A DNA stretch of 64,000 nt from Bacteroidaceae bacterium (lineage in GTDB: Bacteria > Bacteroidota > Bacteroidia > Bacteroidales > Bacteroidaceae), in assembly GCA_017534535.1 (NCBI GenBank), contig JAFXVZ010000019.1, positions 62,001 through 126,000 of the forward strand, written 5' to 3'. The first letter of the stretch is position 1. Every line of letters starts with the position of its first letter. This document shows, piece after piece, positions 34,903 through 43,723 of this stretch. The notes beneath the pieces were generated by a model. The model had not been told where the DNA came from, did not search any database, and worked only from the letters and a program-made list of their open reading frames with translations. The position numbers and the translations under genes are program-made.

Positions 34903-36363
34903 AATATGTTATTAGGTGATTTACTGAAAGCTATCCAGCCTCTGCAGGTGGTGGGGGATGTGGACAAGGAGATACGGGAAGTAAATATCGACTCCAGAAA
35001 GATTGGAGAGGGACATCTGTTTATGGCAATGCGAGGCACACAAACAGATGGACATGCTTATATCCCTGGTGCCATTGAGAAAGGTGCCGTAGCTGTGCTT
35101 TGTGAGGATATCCCCACAGAGGTAAATCCACAGGTTACTTACATTCAGGTGGAGGATAGCGAAGATGCCGTTGGCAAGGTGGCACATGCCTATTATGGCT
35201 ATCCCACGAAGCAGTTGGAGCTGGTGGGTGTGACAGGCACGAATGGCAAGACCACCATCGCCACATTATTATATAAGGTGTTCCGTTACTTCGGCTATAA
35301 GGTGGGATTGCTCTCTACAGTTTGCAACTACATCGATGACAAGGCGATACCTACCGACCATACCACACCTGACCCTGTAACACTGAACCGTCTGTTGGGT
35401 AGGATGGCGAATGAGGGGTGCAAGTATGCTTTTATGGAGGTGAGCTCACACTCGATAGCACAAAAGCGAATCAGTGGTCTGCATTTCGCAGGGGGTATCT
35501 TTACGAACCTGACTCGTGATCACCTGGATTACCACAAGACGGTGGAAAATTACCTGAAGGCGAAGAAGAAGTTCTTTGACGATATGCCAAAGTCGGCATT
35601 CAGCCTGACAAATCTGGATGACAAGAACGGACTGGTGATGTTGCAGAACACCAAGTCGAAGAAGTTCACATACTCACTCCGTAGCCTGGCTGATTTCAAG
35701 GGCAAGGTACTGGAGAGCCATGTGGAGGGTATGTTATTAGATATCAACAACCACGAGGTGGCAGTTCACTTCATCGGCAAGTTCAATGCCAGCAACCTAT
35801 TGGCCGTGTTTGGTGCTTCTGTATTGTTGGGCAAGAACGAAGAGGATGTACTGGTGGCTATGAGTACCCTCTACCCCGTGGCAGGTAGATTGGACACCAT
35901 TCACTCGTCTAATGGCATCACAGGCGTAGTGGATTATGCGCACACGCCCGACGCACTGGTGAATGTATTGAGTTCTTTGCAGGAAATGATGAATGGAAAG
36001 GGTCATATCATTACCGTAGTGGGTGCAGGTGGCAATCGCGACAAGGGTAAGCGTCCTATCATGGCAAAAGAAGCGGTAAAGGGTAGCGACAGGGTGATTA
36101 TTACCTCCGATAACCCACGCTTCGAGGAGCCTCAGGACATCATCAATGATATGTTGGCTGGCCTGGATGCCAAGGACATGGAGAAGACTTTGAGCATTGC
36201 CGACCGTAAGGAGGCTATTCGCACGGCTTGCATGTTGGCCCAGAAGGGTGATGTGGTACTGGTGGCAGGTAAGGGTCATGAGGATTATCAAGAGATTAAG
36301 GGTGTGAAGCATCATTTTGATGACAGAGAAGTGTTGAGGGAAATCTTCAAAATTGACAATTGA
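34897..36363 (+). CDS. murE: UDP-MurNAc-tripeptide synthetase (meso-diaminopimelate adding)
   Basis: A 488-aa ATP-dependent ligase adding the third residue to UDP-MurNAc-L-Ala-D-Glu. ATP loop [16 protein letters not shown], Mur ligase lysine region [11 protein letters not shown] and the substrate motif DNPR (residues 405-408), which marks meso-DAP rather than lysine specificity. So this organism should have DAP-type peptidoglycan. The start is uncertain: ATG 34897 lies in the AATGAAN repeat; ATG 34906 ([11 protein letters not shown]) may be the original. The C-terminus Lys-Ile-Asp-Asn-stop is supplied by an ATTGACA unit. Confidence 0.95.
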   Translation: MNNMLLGDLLKAIQPLQVVGDVDKEIREVNIDSRKIGEGHLFMAMRGTQTDGHAYIPGAIEKGAVAVLCEDIPTEVNPQVTYIQVEDSEDAVGKVAHAYYGYPTKQLELVGVTGTNGKTTIATLLYKVFRYFGYKVGLLSTVCNYIDDKAIPTDHTTPDPVTLNRLLGRMANEGCKYAFMEVSSHSIAQKRISGLHFAGGIFTNLTRDHLDYHKTVENYLKAKKKFFDDMPKSAFSLTNLDDKNGLVMLQNTKSKKFTYSLRSLADFKGKVLESHVEGMLLDINNHEVAVHFIGKFNASNLLAVFGASVLLGKNEEDVLVAMSTLYPVAGRLDTIHSSNGITGVVDYAHTPDALVNVLSSLQEMMNGKGHIITVVGAGGNRDKGKRPIMAKEAVKGSDRVIITSDNPRFEEPQDIINDMLAGLDAKDMEKTLSIADRKEAIRTACMLAQKGDVVLVAGKGHEDYQEIKGVKHHFDDREVLREIFKIDN

Positions 36364-36431
36364 CGATTGACGATTGACTATTAACCTTGATAATAATCCG
36401 CATGGATAATCGTCAAAGGTCAATAGTCAAT
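36352..36431 (+). repeat. Composite heptad repeat / 59-bp imperfect inverted repeat, murE-mraY junction
   Basis: Units ATTGACA, ATTGACG, ATTGACG, ATTGACT (36352-36379) supply the end of murE. From 36373 to 36431 the sequence is an imperfect inverted repeat with ~27-bp arms around GCAT (36400-36403), centre ATCCGCATGGAT. The right arm ends GGTCAAT, AGTCAAT. This is the clearest copy of the whole element. Confidence 0.85.
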
Positions 36432-36444
36432 AAAATATAAGAAA

Positions 36445-37713
36445 ATGTTATACTATTTATTTGATTGGCTGAAAGAATTGAATTTTCCTGGAGCAGGTGT
36501 ATTTGGCTATACTTCCTTCAGGGCATTGATGGCTGTGATTTTGTCATTGCTCATCTCCAGTATCTGGGGTGTAAAATTTATCAATTTACTGAAGAGGAAG
36601 CAGATAACAGAAACACAACGTAGTGCTGACATCGACCCGTTTGGGGTGAAGAAGGTGGGTGTACCCAGTATGGGTGGCGTCATCATCATCTTCGCCATCT
36701 TGATACCTTGTCTGTTGTTGGGCAAGCTCAGTAATGTGTACATGATTCTGATGCTTATTACCACCATCTGGTTGGGAGCATTGGGATTTGCCGACGACTA
36801 TATCAAGATCTTCAAACGAGACAAAGAAGGTTTGCATGGCAAATTCAAGATAATAGGTCAAGTGGGTTTGGGTTTCATCGTGGGTTTGACACTTTATTTA
36901 AGTCCACAAGTGGTGATTCGTCAGAACATCGAGCTTGACAGACCTGGCCAATCGAAAGTGGTGGTACATGCCGCTAAGGAAATCAAGGCCACACAGACCA
37001 CCATTCCGTTCTTTAAGAGCAACAACTTGGACTATGCCGATGTGGTGGGCTTCTTGGGTGACTATGCCCAGACAGGAGGATGGATTTTGTTCGTATTGAT
37101 GACCATCATCGTGGTAACGGCGGTATCGAATGGTGCCAACCTAAATGATGGTATGGATGGTATGGCGACAGGCAACTCGGCAATTATAGGTGTGACGTTG
37201 GGCATATTGGCCTATGTATCATCGCATATTGAGTTCGCCAGCTATTTGAACATTATGTATATACCTGGTTCTGAGGAGTTGGTAGTCTATATTCTGGCAT
37301 TTGTGGGTGCCTTGATAGGTTTCCTATGGTACAATGCATATCCGGCTCAGGTGTTTATGGGTGATACAGGTAGCTTGACCATTGGTGGTATCATTGCCGT
37401 GATCGCCATCATTATCCACAAGGAGTTATTGGTGCCCATCCTTTGTGGTGTGTTCCTAGTGGAGAATCTATCGGTTATCCTGCAGAGATATTACTACAAG
37501 GCAGGCAAGAAACATGGAGTGAAGCAACGTTTGTTCAAGCGTACACCTATCCACGACCATTTCCGTACGAGTATGGATTTAGTGGAGAAAGGCAGTACGG
37601 TGAAGTTTCAGAAGCCTGAGCAGTTGTTGCATGAGGCAAAGATTACCGTAAGGTTCTGGATTGTGACGATTGTGTTAGCGGCAATTACAATAATAACTTT
37701 GAAGATAAGGTAG
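36445..37713 (+). CDS. mraY: Phospho-N-acetylmuramoyl-pentapeptide transferase (lipid I synthesis)
   Basis: A 422-aa ten-helix membrane enzyme moving phospho-MurNAc-pentapeptide from UDP to undecaprenyl phosphate. Signatures: GVPSMGGVIII, GFADDYIKI (first Asp pair), NLNDGMDGMA (catalytic Asp region), AQVFMGDTGSL and RTPIHDHF near the end. An insert of ~50 residues after VRQNIELDRPG lengthens it relative to the ~360-aa E. coli enzyme, as usual in Bacteroidota. Two bp precede murD. Confidence 0.96.
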   Translation: MLYYLFDWLKELNFPGAGVFGYTSFRALMAVILSLLISSIWGVKFINLLKRKQITETQRSADIDPFGVKKVGVPSMGGVIIIFAILIPCLLLGKLSNVYMILMLITTIWLGALGFADDYIKIFKRDKEGLHGKFKIIGQVGLGFIVGLTLYLSPQVVIRQNIELDRPGQSKVVVHAAKEIKATQTTIPFFKSNNLDYADVVGFLGDYAQTGGWILFVLMTIIVVTAVSNGANLNDGMDGMATGNSAIIGVTLGILAYVSSHIEFASYLNIMYIPGSEELVVYILAFVGALIGFLWYNAYPAQVFMGDTGSLTIGGIIAVIAIIIHKELLVPILCGVFLVENLSVILQRYYYKAGKKHGVKQRLFKRTPIHDHFRTSMDLVEKGSTVKFQKPEQLLHEAKITVRFWIVTIVLAAITIITLKIR

Positions 37714-37715
37714 TT

Positions 37716-39050
37716 ATGAAGAGAGTTGTAGTATTGGGAGCAGGTGAGAGTGGTGCAGGAGCTGCCGTACTTGCCAAAGTGAAAGGGTTTGAGACATTCG
37801 TTTCAGACATGTCATCCATTAAGTCGAAATATCAAGAGCTGTTGAATCAGTATGGCATTGAATGGGAGGAAGGACATCATACCGAGGAGAAGATTCTGAA
37901 TGCCGACGAGGTGGTGAAGAGTCCTGGTATTCCTGACACTGCCCCCATCATCGTGAAGCTGAAAGCACAAGGCACCCCTATCATCTCGGAGATTGAGTTG
38001 GCAGGCAGATATACTGATGCAAAGATGGTGTGTATCACGGGTTCTAATGGCAAGACCACCACAACCTCGCTGATTTACCATATCTTCCAAAGTGCCGGTT
38101 TGAACGTGGGCTTAGCAGGTAACATTGGCAACAGTCTGGCTCTTCAAGTAGCTACGGAGCAACACGATTATTATGTGATTGAGCTGAGTTCGTTCCAATT
38201 AGATAACATGTACGACTTCCGTGCCAACATTGCCGTATTGCTAAACATAACGCCTGATCATCTGGATCGTTACGACTTCAAGATGCAGAACTATGTGGAT
38301 TCCAAGATGCGAATTACACAAAATCAGACTGAGGATGATGCATTCATCTATTGGAAGGATGATCCTATCATCGCCCGTGAGTTGGAAAAATATGGACTGA
38401 AAGCGCAACTCTATCCATTCTCTGCCATCAAGGAAGAGGGTGTGATAGCATACGCCGATGAGGGACAGGTGTATATCAACAAGCCCATCGAATTCAACAT
38501 GGAGCAGGAGAAATTGGCTTTGCGAGGCGTTCATAATCTGTATAACTCATTAGCCGCTGGTATTTCTGCCAGTGTGGCTGGTATCAGTAAGGAACACATC
38601 CGCCAAGCATTGAGCGACTTCAAGGGTGTGCCTCATCGTCTAGAGTTTGTGGCAAAAGTGAGGGGTGTGACTTTTATCAACGACTCGAAAGCTACCAACG
38701 TGAATGCTTGCTGGTATGCATTGCAGAGTATGACTACCAAGACGGTGTTAATTCTGGGTGGTACGGATAAGGGAAACGATTACACAGAGATTGAGGATTT
38801 GGTGAAGGAGAAATGTGTGGGTCTGGTATATCTGGGTGTGGATAACGAGAAGTTGCATAGAAGCTTCGACCACCTGGGTCTGCCTGTTGCTGATATCCAT
38901 ACTGGCATGAAGGATGCCGTAGAAGCCGCCTTCAAGATGGCAAGCATAGGTGATACGGTGTTGTTGAGTCCGTGTTGTGCAAGCTTCGACTTGTTTAAGA
39001 ATATGGCAGATAGAGGTAACCAATTTAGGGAATTTGCAATGGCGTTATGA
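37716..39050 (+). CDS. murD: UDP-MurNAc-L-alanine--D-glutamate ligase
   Basis: A 444-aa Mur ligase adding D-Glu. Seen: N-terminal Rossmann-like VVLGAGESGAGAAVLAK, ATP loop CITGSNGKTTTTSLIY, ELSSFQLDNM, NITPDHLDRY, NDSKATNVNACWYALQS and the C-terminal LLSPCCASFDLFKNMADRG typical of MurD. Full length. It starts 2 bp after mraY and overlaps ftsW by 4 bp. Confidence 0.97.
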   Translation: MKRVVVLGAGESGAGAAVLAKVKGFETFVSDMSSIKSKYQELLNQYGIEWEEGHHTEEKILNADEVVKSPGIPDTAPIIVKLKAQGTPIISEIELAGRYTDAKMVCITGSNGKTTTTSLIYHIFQSAGLNVGLAGNIGNSLALQVATEQHDYYVIELSSFQLDNMYDFRANIAVLLNITPDHLDRYDFKMQNYVDSKMRITQNQTEDDAFIYWKDDPIIARELEKYGLKAQLYPFSAIKEEGVIAYADEGQVYINKPIEFNMEQEKLALRGVHNLYNSLAAGISASVAGISKEHIRQALSDFKGVPHRLEFVAKVRGVTFINDSKATNVNACWYALQSMTTKTVLILGGTDKGNDYTEIEDLVKEKCVGLVYLGVDNEKLHRSFDHLGLPVADIHTGMKDAVEAAFKMASIGDTVLLSPCCASFDLFKNMADRGNQFREFAMAL

Positions 39051-40393
39051 ACTTACTTAATACGATATTCAAAGGCGACAAAGTTATCTGGATGATATTC
39101 CTGATGCTCTGTTTGATTTCCATCACCGAGGTGTTCAGTGCTTCGAGCACCCTGACGTATGGGAGTCAGAGTCATTGGGGACCTATCACCCAACATAGCA
39201 TCCTGTTGATGTTTGGCGTCTTCATCGTGTGGTTCATGCATAGCATCCCTTACAAGTGGTTCCGTGTATTAGCTTATCCACTCTTATTAGGTTCCGTCAT
39301 CATGCTGGTGGTGGTGATGCTCATGGGTGCCATTTCTGGCGATCGTGTGAACGGAGCTGCTCGCTGGCTTACTTTCTTTGGTATAGCCTTCCAACCTTCG
39401 GAATTGGCGAAGATGGCAGTAATCATCCTTACAGCCGCCTTCTTGTCGAAAGGACAGACGGAAGAAGGTGCTAGTCCTCAAGCATTCAAGTGGATATTTG
39501 GCATCACATCCTTTGTTTGTGCGCTTATTGTACCAGAAAACTATTCTACAGGAGCCTTGCTATTTGCTACTGTATTCCTCATGATGATTATTGGACGCAT
39601 CCAGTGGAAGAAGATTATCATGTTGGGTGGAACGTTATTAGCCATAGTGGCCGTGTTTGTGGTATTCTTGCGATTTACCCCCGACCCAGTGTTGGAGCAG
39701 ATACCTATGGGCCATCGTTTCACCACTGTTAAGCATCGTCTGATGAATTTTGGTGATGAGAAAGTACCAGCTGCCAAGTACGATATACAAGGTGATGGAG
39801 CACAGGTAGCTCATGCACGCATTGCCATCGCCACCAGTAATATAGTAGGCAAGGGACCAGGCAACTCAGTAGAGCGTGATTTCCTCTCACAGGCCTATTC
39901 CGACTTTATATTTGCCATTATCATCGAGGAATTGGGCTTGATAGGTGGAATGTTCGTTGTATTTCTGTATATTTGCCTATTGATTAGGGCTGGAAAAATA
40001 GCGCAGAAGTGTGATCGAACGTTCCCAGCTTTCTTGGTGTTAGGCATCGCCTTGTTATTGGTGATGCAAGCCACCTTTAATATGTGTGTGGCAGTGGGCT
40101 TGGTACCAGTAACGGGTCAACCTTTGCCTCTTATCAGCAAGGGTGGTACCTCCACTTGGATCAACTGTGCCTATATTGGCATGATTCTGAGTGTGAGCCG
40201 TTATACAGCTAAGTTGGAGGAAGAGCGAGAAGCGATGCAGGAAGCAACGGCTCAACTGGAGCCTCAACCTATGACAGGAGATGCATTTGAAAACGAAGCT
40301 GCAGAGGCTCATCTTGAGGTGCCTGTCAGTGAGGCGCAGACAGCTATGGAGCCTACGTCTGCTGAGGCAAATGATGATAGTTTGCTAGAATAA
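39047..40393 (+). CDS. ftsW: Septal peptidoglycan polymerase FtsW
   Basis: A 448-aa SEDS-family glycosyltransferase that polymerises lipid II with FtsI. About ten transmembrane helices; family motifs include GVNGAARWL-like GDRVNGAARWLTFFGIAFQPSELAK, the region with the essential Asp (EELGLIGGMF) and GLVPVTGQPLPLISKGGTS near the end. A hydrophilic tail (~395-448, rich in Glu/Ala/Gln) extends beyond the fold and has no known domain. The stop shares one base with the murG start (TAATG). Confidence 0.95.
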   Translation: MNLLNTIFKGDKVIWMIFLMLCLISITEVFSASSTLTYGSQSHWGPITQHSILLMFGVFIVWFMHSIPYKWFRVLAYPLLLGSVIMLVVVMLMGAISGDRVNGAARWLTFFGIAFQPSELAKMAVIILTAAFLSKGQTEEGASPQAFKWIFGITSFVCALIVPENYSTGALLFATVFLMMIIGRIQWKKIIMLGGTLLAIVAVFVVFLRFTPDPVLEQIPMGHRFTTVKHRLMNFGDEKVPAAKYDIQGDGAQVAHARIAIATSNIVGKGPGNSVERDFLSQAYSDFIFAIIIEELGLIGGMFVVFLYICLLIRAGKIAQKCDRTFPAFLVLGIALLLVMQATFNMCVAVGLVPVTGQPLPLISKGGTSTWINCAYIGMILSVSRYTAKLEEEREAMQEATAQLEPQPMTGDAFENEAAEAHLEVPVSEAQTAMEPTSAEANDDSLLE

Positions 40394-41553
40394 TGGTAAA
40401 AAATATGGAAAATAACAATCAAAGGTCAACGGTTAACAGTCAACCTCCAAAAGTGATTATCAGTGGAGGTGGCACAGGAGGGCATATATTCCCAGCTGTA
40501 TCCATCGCCAATGCCATCAAGGAACTGAGGCCAGAGGCTGAGATTCTGTTCGTGGGTGCAGAAGGAAGGATGGAGATGCAACGAGTACCCGATGCGGGCT
40601 ATCGTATCATCGGTTTGCCAATAGCAGGCTTCGACAGAAAACATCTGTGGAAAAACTTTGCCGTGTTGGTAAAAATTGTTCGTAGTCAGTGGAAAGCCCG
40701 TAGCATCATCAAGGATTTCAAGCCCGACATCGCCGTAGGCGTGGGAGGATATGCCAGTGGTCCGCTTCTGAAAACGGCTTCGATGATGGGCATCCCTACC
40801 CTGCTTCAAGAACAAAACTCCTATGCTGGAGTCACCAACAAGTTGTTGGCAAAGAAGGCGAAGAAGATTTGCGTAGCGTACGAGGGTATGGAGAAATTCT
40901 TCCCGGCTGATAAGATTATCCTCACAGGTAACCCTGTGCGTCAGAACCTGTTGGTTAACAAATATACCAAAGCCGAGGCCTTGCAGGATTTCGGTTTCAA
41001 CACAAACAAAAAAACTATACTAATCTTGGGTGGTAGCTTGGGGGCAAGAACCATCAACCAAACATTGATGGATGCCATTGAGACCATCCAAGCCAACCCC
41101 GATATCCAGTTTATCTGGCAAACGGGTAAGATTTACATTGATGAGGTAAGGAACAAGGTGTATGGCGAAGGGGATAGGAAGATAGAGAACCTGTTCATTA
41201 CCGACTTCATCAAATCGATGGATAAAGCATACGCATCTGCCGACTTGGTAATCTCCAGGGCAGGTGCAGGCTCCATCTCTGAGTTCTGCTTATTGGAAAA
41301 GCCTGTCATCTTGGTACCTTCACCTAATGTGGCAGAAGACCATCAGACGAAGAACGCACTAGCCTTATCGACTAAGGATGCCGCTATCTATGTGAAGGAT
41401 GCCGAGGCACACGATAAGCTGATACCTATGGCTTTGGAAACAGTGAGGGATGATGACAAGTTGGCTTCACTCAAGGAGAACATCGCCAAACTGGCTTTGC
41501 CCGATTCTGCCAAAATCATTGCGAACGAGGTGTTAAAACTGATTGGAAAATGA
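40393..41553 (+). CDS. murG: UDP-GlcNAc:lipid I N-acetylglucosaminyltransferase with repeat-encoded N-terminus
   Basis: A 386-aa GT28 enzyme making lipid II at the inner face of the membrane. Core motifs: ISGGGTGGHIFPAVSIAN (G loop), VGGYASGPLL, LQEQNSYAGVTNKLL, LGGSLGARTIN and SRAGAGSISE. The first ~18 residues (MVKNMENNNQRSTVNSQPPK) are extra: most MurG proteins begin at the G loop. They are translated from a heptad repeat and resemble the repeat-derived start of RibF in this window (MENNxQRSxVNSQ). ATG 40393 overlaps the ftsW stop; ATG 40405 is an alternative. Overlaps murC by 4 bp. Confidence 0.96.
   Translation: MVKNMENNNQRSTVNSQPPKVIISGGGTGGHIFPAVSIANAIKELRPEAEILFVGAEGRMEMQRVPDAGYRIIGLPIAGFDRKHLWKNFAVLVKIVRSQWKARSIIKDFKPDIAVGVGGYASGPLLKTASMMGIPTLLQEQNSYAGVTNKLLAKKAKKICVAYEGMEKFFPADKIILTGNPVRQNLLVNKYTKAEALQDFGFNTNKKTILILGGSLGARTINQTLMDAIETIQANPDIQFIWQTGKIYIDEVRNKVYGEGDRKIENLFITDFIKSMDKAYASADLVISRAGAGSISEFCLLEKPVILVPSPNVAEDHQTKNALALSTKDAAIYVKDAEAHDKLIPMALETVRDDDKLASLKENIAKLALPDSAKIIANEVLKLIGK
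40417..40444 (+). repeat. Heptad repeat x4 inside murG
   Basis: Units AATCAAA, GGTCAAC, GGTTAAC, AGTCAAC. More degenerate than the ribF array but in the same orientation and at the same place, just after the start codon. Confidence 0.75.
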
Positions 41554-42932
41554 AGAAGATAGAAGACATAAAAGCCGTTTACTTTGTGGGTGCCGGAGGC
41601 ATCGGCATGAGTGCACTTATCCGCTATTTCTTATCGAAAGACAAGGTGGTGGCAGGCTATGACCGTACGCCTTCTGAGCTGACGCAAAGGTTGATAGAGG
41701 AAGGGGCTCTGATTCATTACGAGGAGGATGTGAAGCTGATACCATCTATTTGTCAAGATAAAGAAACAACACTGGTGGTCTATACCCCTGCCATTCCGAA
41801 AGACCATGCGGAGTTGTGCTACTTCAACAACGAGGGTTTCGAGGTGAAGAAACGTTCACAGGTATTGGGTATGATTACCCACGATAGCAAAGGTCTCTGT
41901 GTAGCAGGTACACATGGCAAGACCACCACATCCACTATGTTGGCTCACTTGTTGTATCAGTCACACATCGGATGTACGGCTTTCTTGGGTGGCATCTCGA
42001 AAAACTATGGCACGAATTTGTTGCTCTCAGCCACCAGTCCGTTTACCGTGATTGAGGCGGATGAGTTCGACCGTTCATTCCATTGGCTTTCACCTTTTAT
42101 GAGTGTGGTAACGGCAACAGATCCCGACCACCTGGATATCTATGGCACCTACGAGGCTTACTTGGAGAGTTTCCGCCATTATACCAGTCTGATTCAACCT
42201 GGGGGTGTTCTCTTGGTACACACAGGCTTGGCTCTCAAACCCAATGTACAAGAGGGAGTAAAGACTTATACCTACGCAAGAAGCGAAGGCGACTTCCATG
42301 CTAGCAACGAACGAATCGGCAATGGTGAGATTTTCATCGATTTCATCGGACCTGATGTGGAAATCAAGGATATCCAACTGGGTGTACCTATGAGCATCAA
42401 CATCGAGAACGGAGTAGCAGCTATGGCATTGGCACACTTGAATGGGGTGACGGAGGAGGAGATTCGCAAGGGGATGAAGAGCTTTGCTGGTGTGGATAGA
42501 CGATTCGACTTCAAGCTCAAGACTGACAAGATTGTACTTCTTAGCGACTATGCCCACCACCCTGCCGAGATAGCATCAAGTGCAAAATCTATTCGTGAGT
42601 TGTATGCCGACAGGAAGATTACAGCTGTGTTCCAGCCTCATCTCTACACACGCACACGAGATTTATATAAGGAGTTTGCTCAGGCACTATCTTTGTTTGA
42701 CGAGGTTATCTTAACAGACATTTATCCCGCTCGTGAGCAACCGATACCAGGAGTGACAAGCGAACTGATATACGATTTGTTGCGTCCAGGCATCGAGAAA
42801 ACATTGTGTAAAAAAGATGAAGTGGCAAACCTGCTCGCACAGGGAGGAAGGCAAGTGGTGATTATCTTGGGAGCTGGTGACTTGGATAACCAGATACCAG
42901 AATTCATAAAACAGTTGACTGCTGAACGTTGA
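41550..42932 (+). CDS. murC: UDP-N-acetylmuramate--L-alanine ligase
   Basis: A 460-aa Mur ligase adding the first amino acid. Seen: N-terminal FVGAGGIGMSALIRYFL, ATP loop CVAGTHGKTTTSTMLAHLL, EADEFDRSFHWLSP, DYAHHPAEI and FQPHLYTRTRDL, all diagnostic of MurC. Full length. The ATG overlaps murG. A degenerate heptad tract (~42927-42957: GTTGAAT, ATTGACG and worse copies) separates it from ftsQ. Confidence 0.97.
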   Translation: MKKIEDIKAVYFVGAGGIGMSALIRYFLSKDKVVAGYDRTPSELTQRLIEEGALIHYEEDVKLIPSICQDKETTLVVYTPAIPKDHAELCYFNNEGFEVKKRSQVLGMITHDSKGLCVAGTHGKTTTSTMLAHLLYQSHIGCTAFLGGISKNYGTNLLLSATSPFTVIEADEFDRSFHWLSPFMSVVTATDPDHLDIYGTYEAYLESFRHYTSLIQPGGVLLVHTGLALKPNVQEGVKTYTYARSEGDFHASNERIGNGEIFIDFIGPDVEIKDIQLGVPMSINIENGVAAMALAHLNGVTEEEIRKGMKSFAGVDRRFDFKLKTDKIVLLSDYAHHPAEIASSAKSIRELYADRKITAVFQPHLYTRTRDLYKEFAQALSLFDEVILTDIYPAREQPIPGVTSELIYDLLRPGIEKTLCKKDEVANLLAQGGRQVVIILGAGDLDNQIPEFIKQLTAER

Positions 42933-42967
42933 ATATTGACGACTAGAAATTAAAGACTAAAAAAACT

Positions 42968-43711
42968 ATGGGGATTAAGATGAGAATAGTATTATCCTTG
43001 GCGATGCTGTTGATAATTGCTTATCTATGCACTGCCTTCACCGTCTTCAACAAGAAGCCGGTGGGGAGGTTGTGCACAGACATAGAAGTGACTACCAAGG
43101 ATACCACATTCTCCGACCTGTTTACCTCCAGAAGCGTAGGCGACATTTTAAAGCAGGCGAAGCTGAACCCCATCGGTAAGGACATCGATAGTGTGAGTAC
43201 CTTGTTGCTAGAGCGTGAGTTGGGTGAGAACGCATTGATAGACCATGTGGAATGCTACAAGACCCCAAGTGGAAAGATACGCATTGAAATCAGTCAGAAG
43301 ACTCCTGTCCTGAGGGTATTCAATAGTCATGGTGAAAACTTCCTCGTTGATGACAAGGGTAGCATCATGCCTCAGGTATCGAGCAATGCCTTCCACCTGC
43401 CTGTGGTAACGGGACAGGCCACCAAGGCCTACTGTACCAGTACCTTGCACGAGTTTGGTGTCTTCCTGCAACACGATCCGTTCTGGAATGCACAGGTGGA
43501 ACAAATCAACGTGTTGGCAGGAAATAACATAGAGATTGTACCCCGAGTGGGTAACCACATTATTTATTTGGGTCAGTTAACTGACTATGAGAAAAAACTC
43601 AGACGTGTGGAGAAGTTCTACACCAAGGCGTTGAACAAAATTGGTTGGAACAAGTATGAACGTATCAACGTGGAGCTGAGCAATCAGATTATTTGTACGA
43701 AGAGAAAATAA
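42968..43711 (+). CDS. ftsQ: Cell division protein FtsQ
   Basis: A 247-aa bitopic divisome protein. One transmembrane helix (~10-30, LSLAMLLIIAYLCTAFTVF) and a periplasmic POTRA/FtsQ-like region (DIEVTTKDTTFSDL, VECYKTPSGKIRIEISQKTPVLRVF, VDDKGSIMP). The position between murC and ftsA and the topology support the call; sequence similarity outside Bacteroidota is weak. Links the early FtsA/FtsZ ring to FtsL/FtsW/FtsI. Confidence 0.9.
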   Translation: MGIKMRIVLSLAMLLIIAYLCTAFTVFNKKPVGRLCTDIEVTTKDTTFSDLFTSRSVGDILKQAKLNPIGKDIDSVSTLLLERELGENALIDHVECYKTPSGKIRIEISQKTPVLRVFNSHGENFLVDDKGSIMPQVSSNAFHLPVVTGQATKAYCTSTLHEFGVFLQHDPFWNAQVEQINVLAGNNIEIVPRVGNHIIYLGQLTDYEKKLRRVEKFYTKALNKIGWNKYERINVELSNQIICTKRK

Positions 43712-43723
43712 AATTTTAGATAT

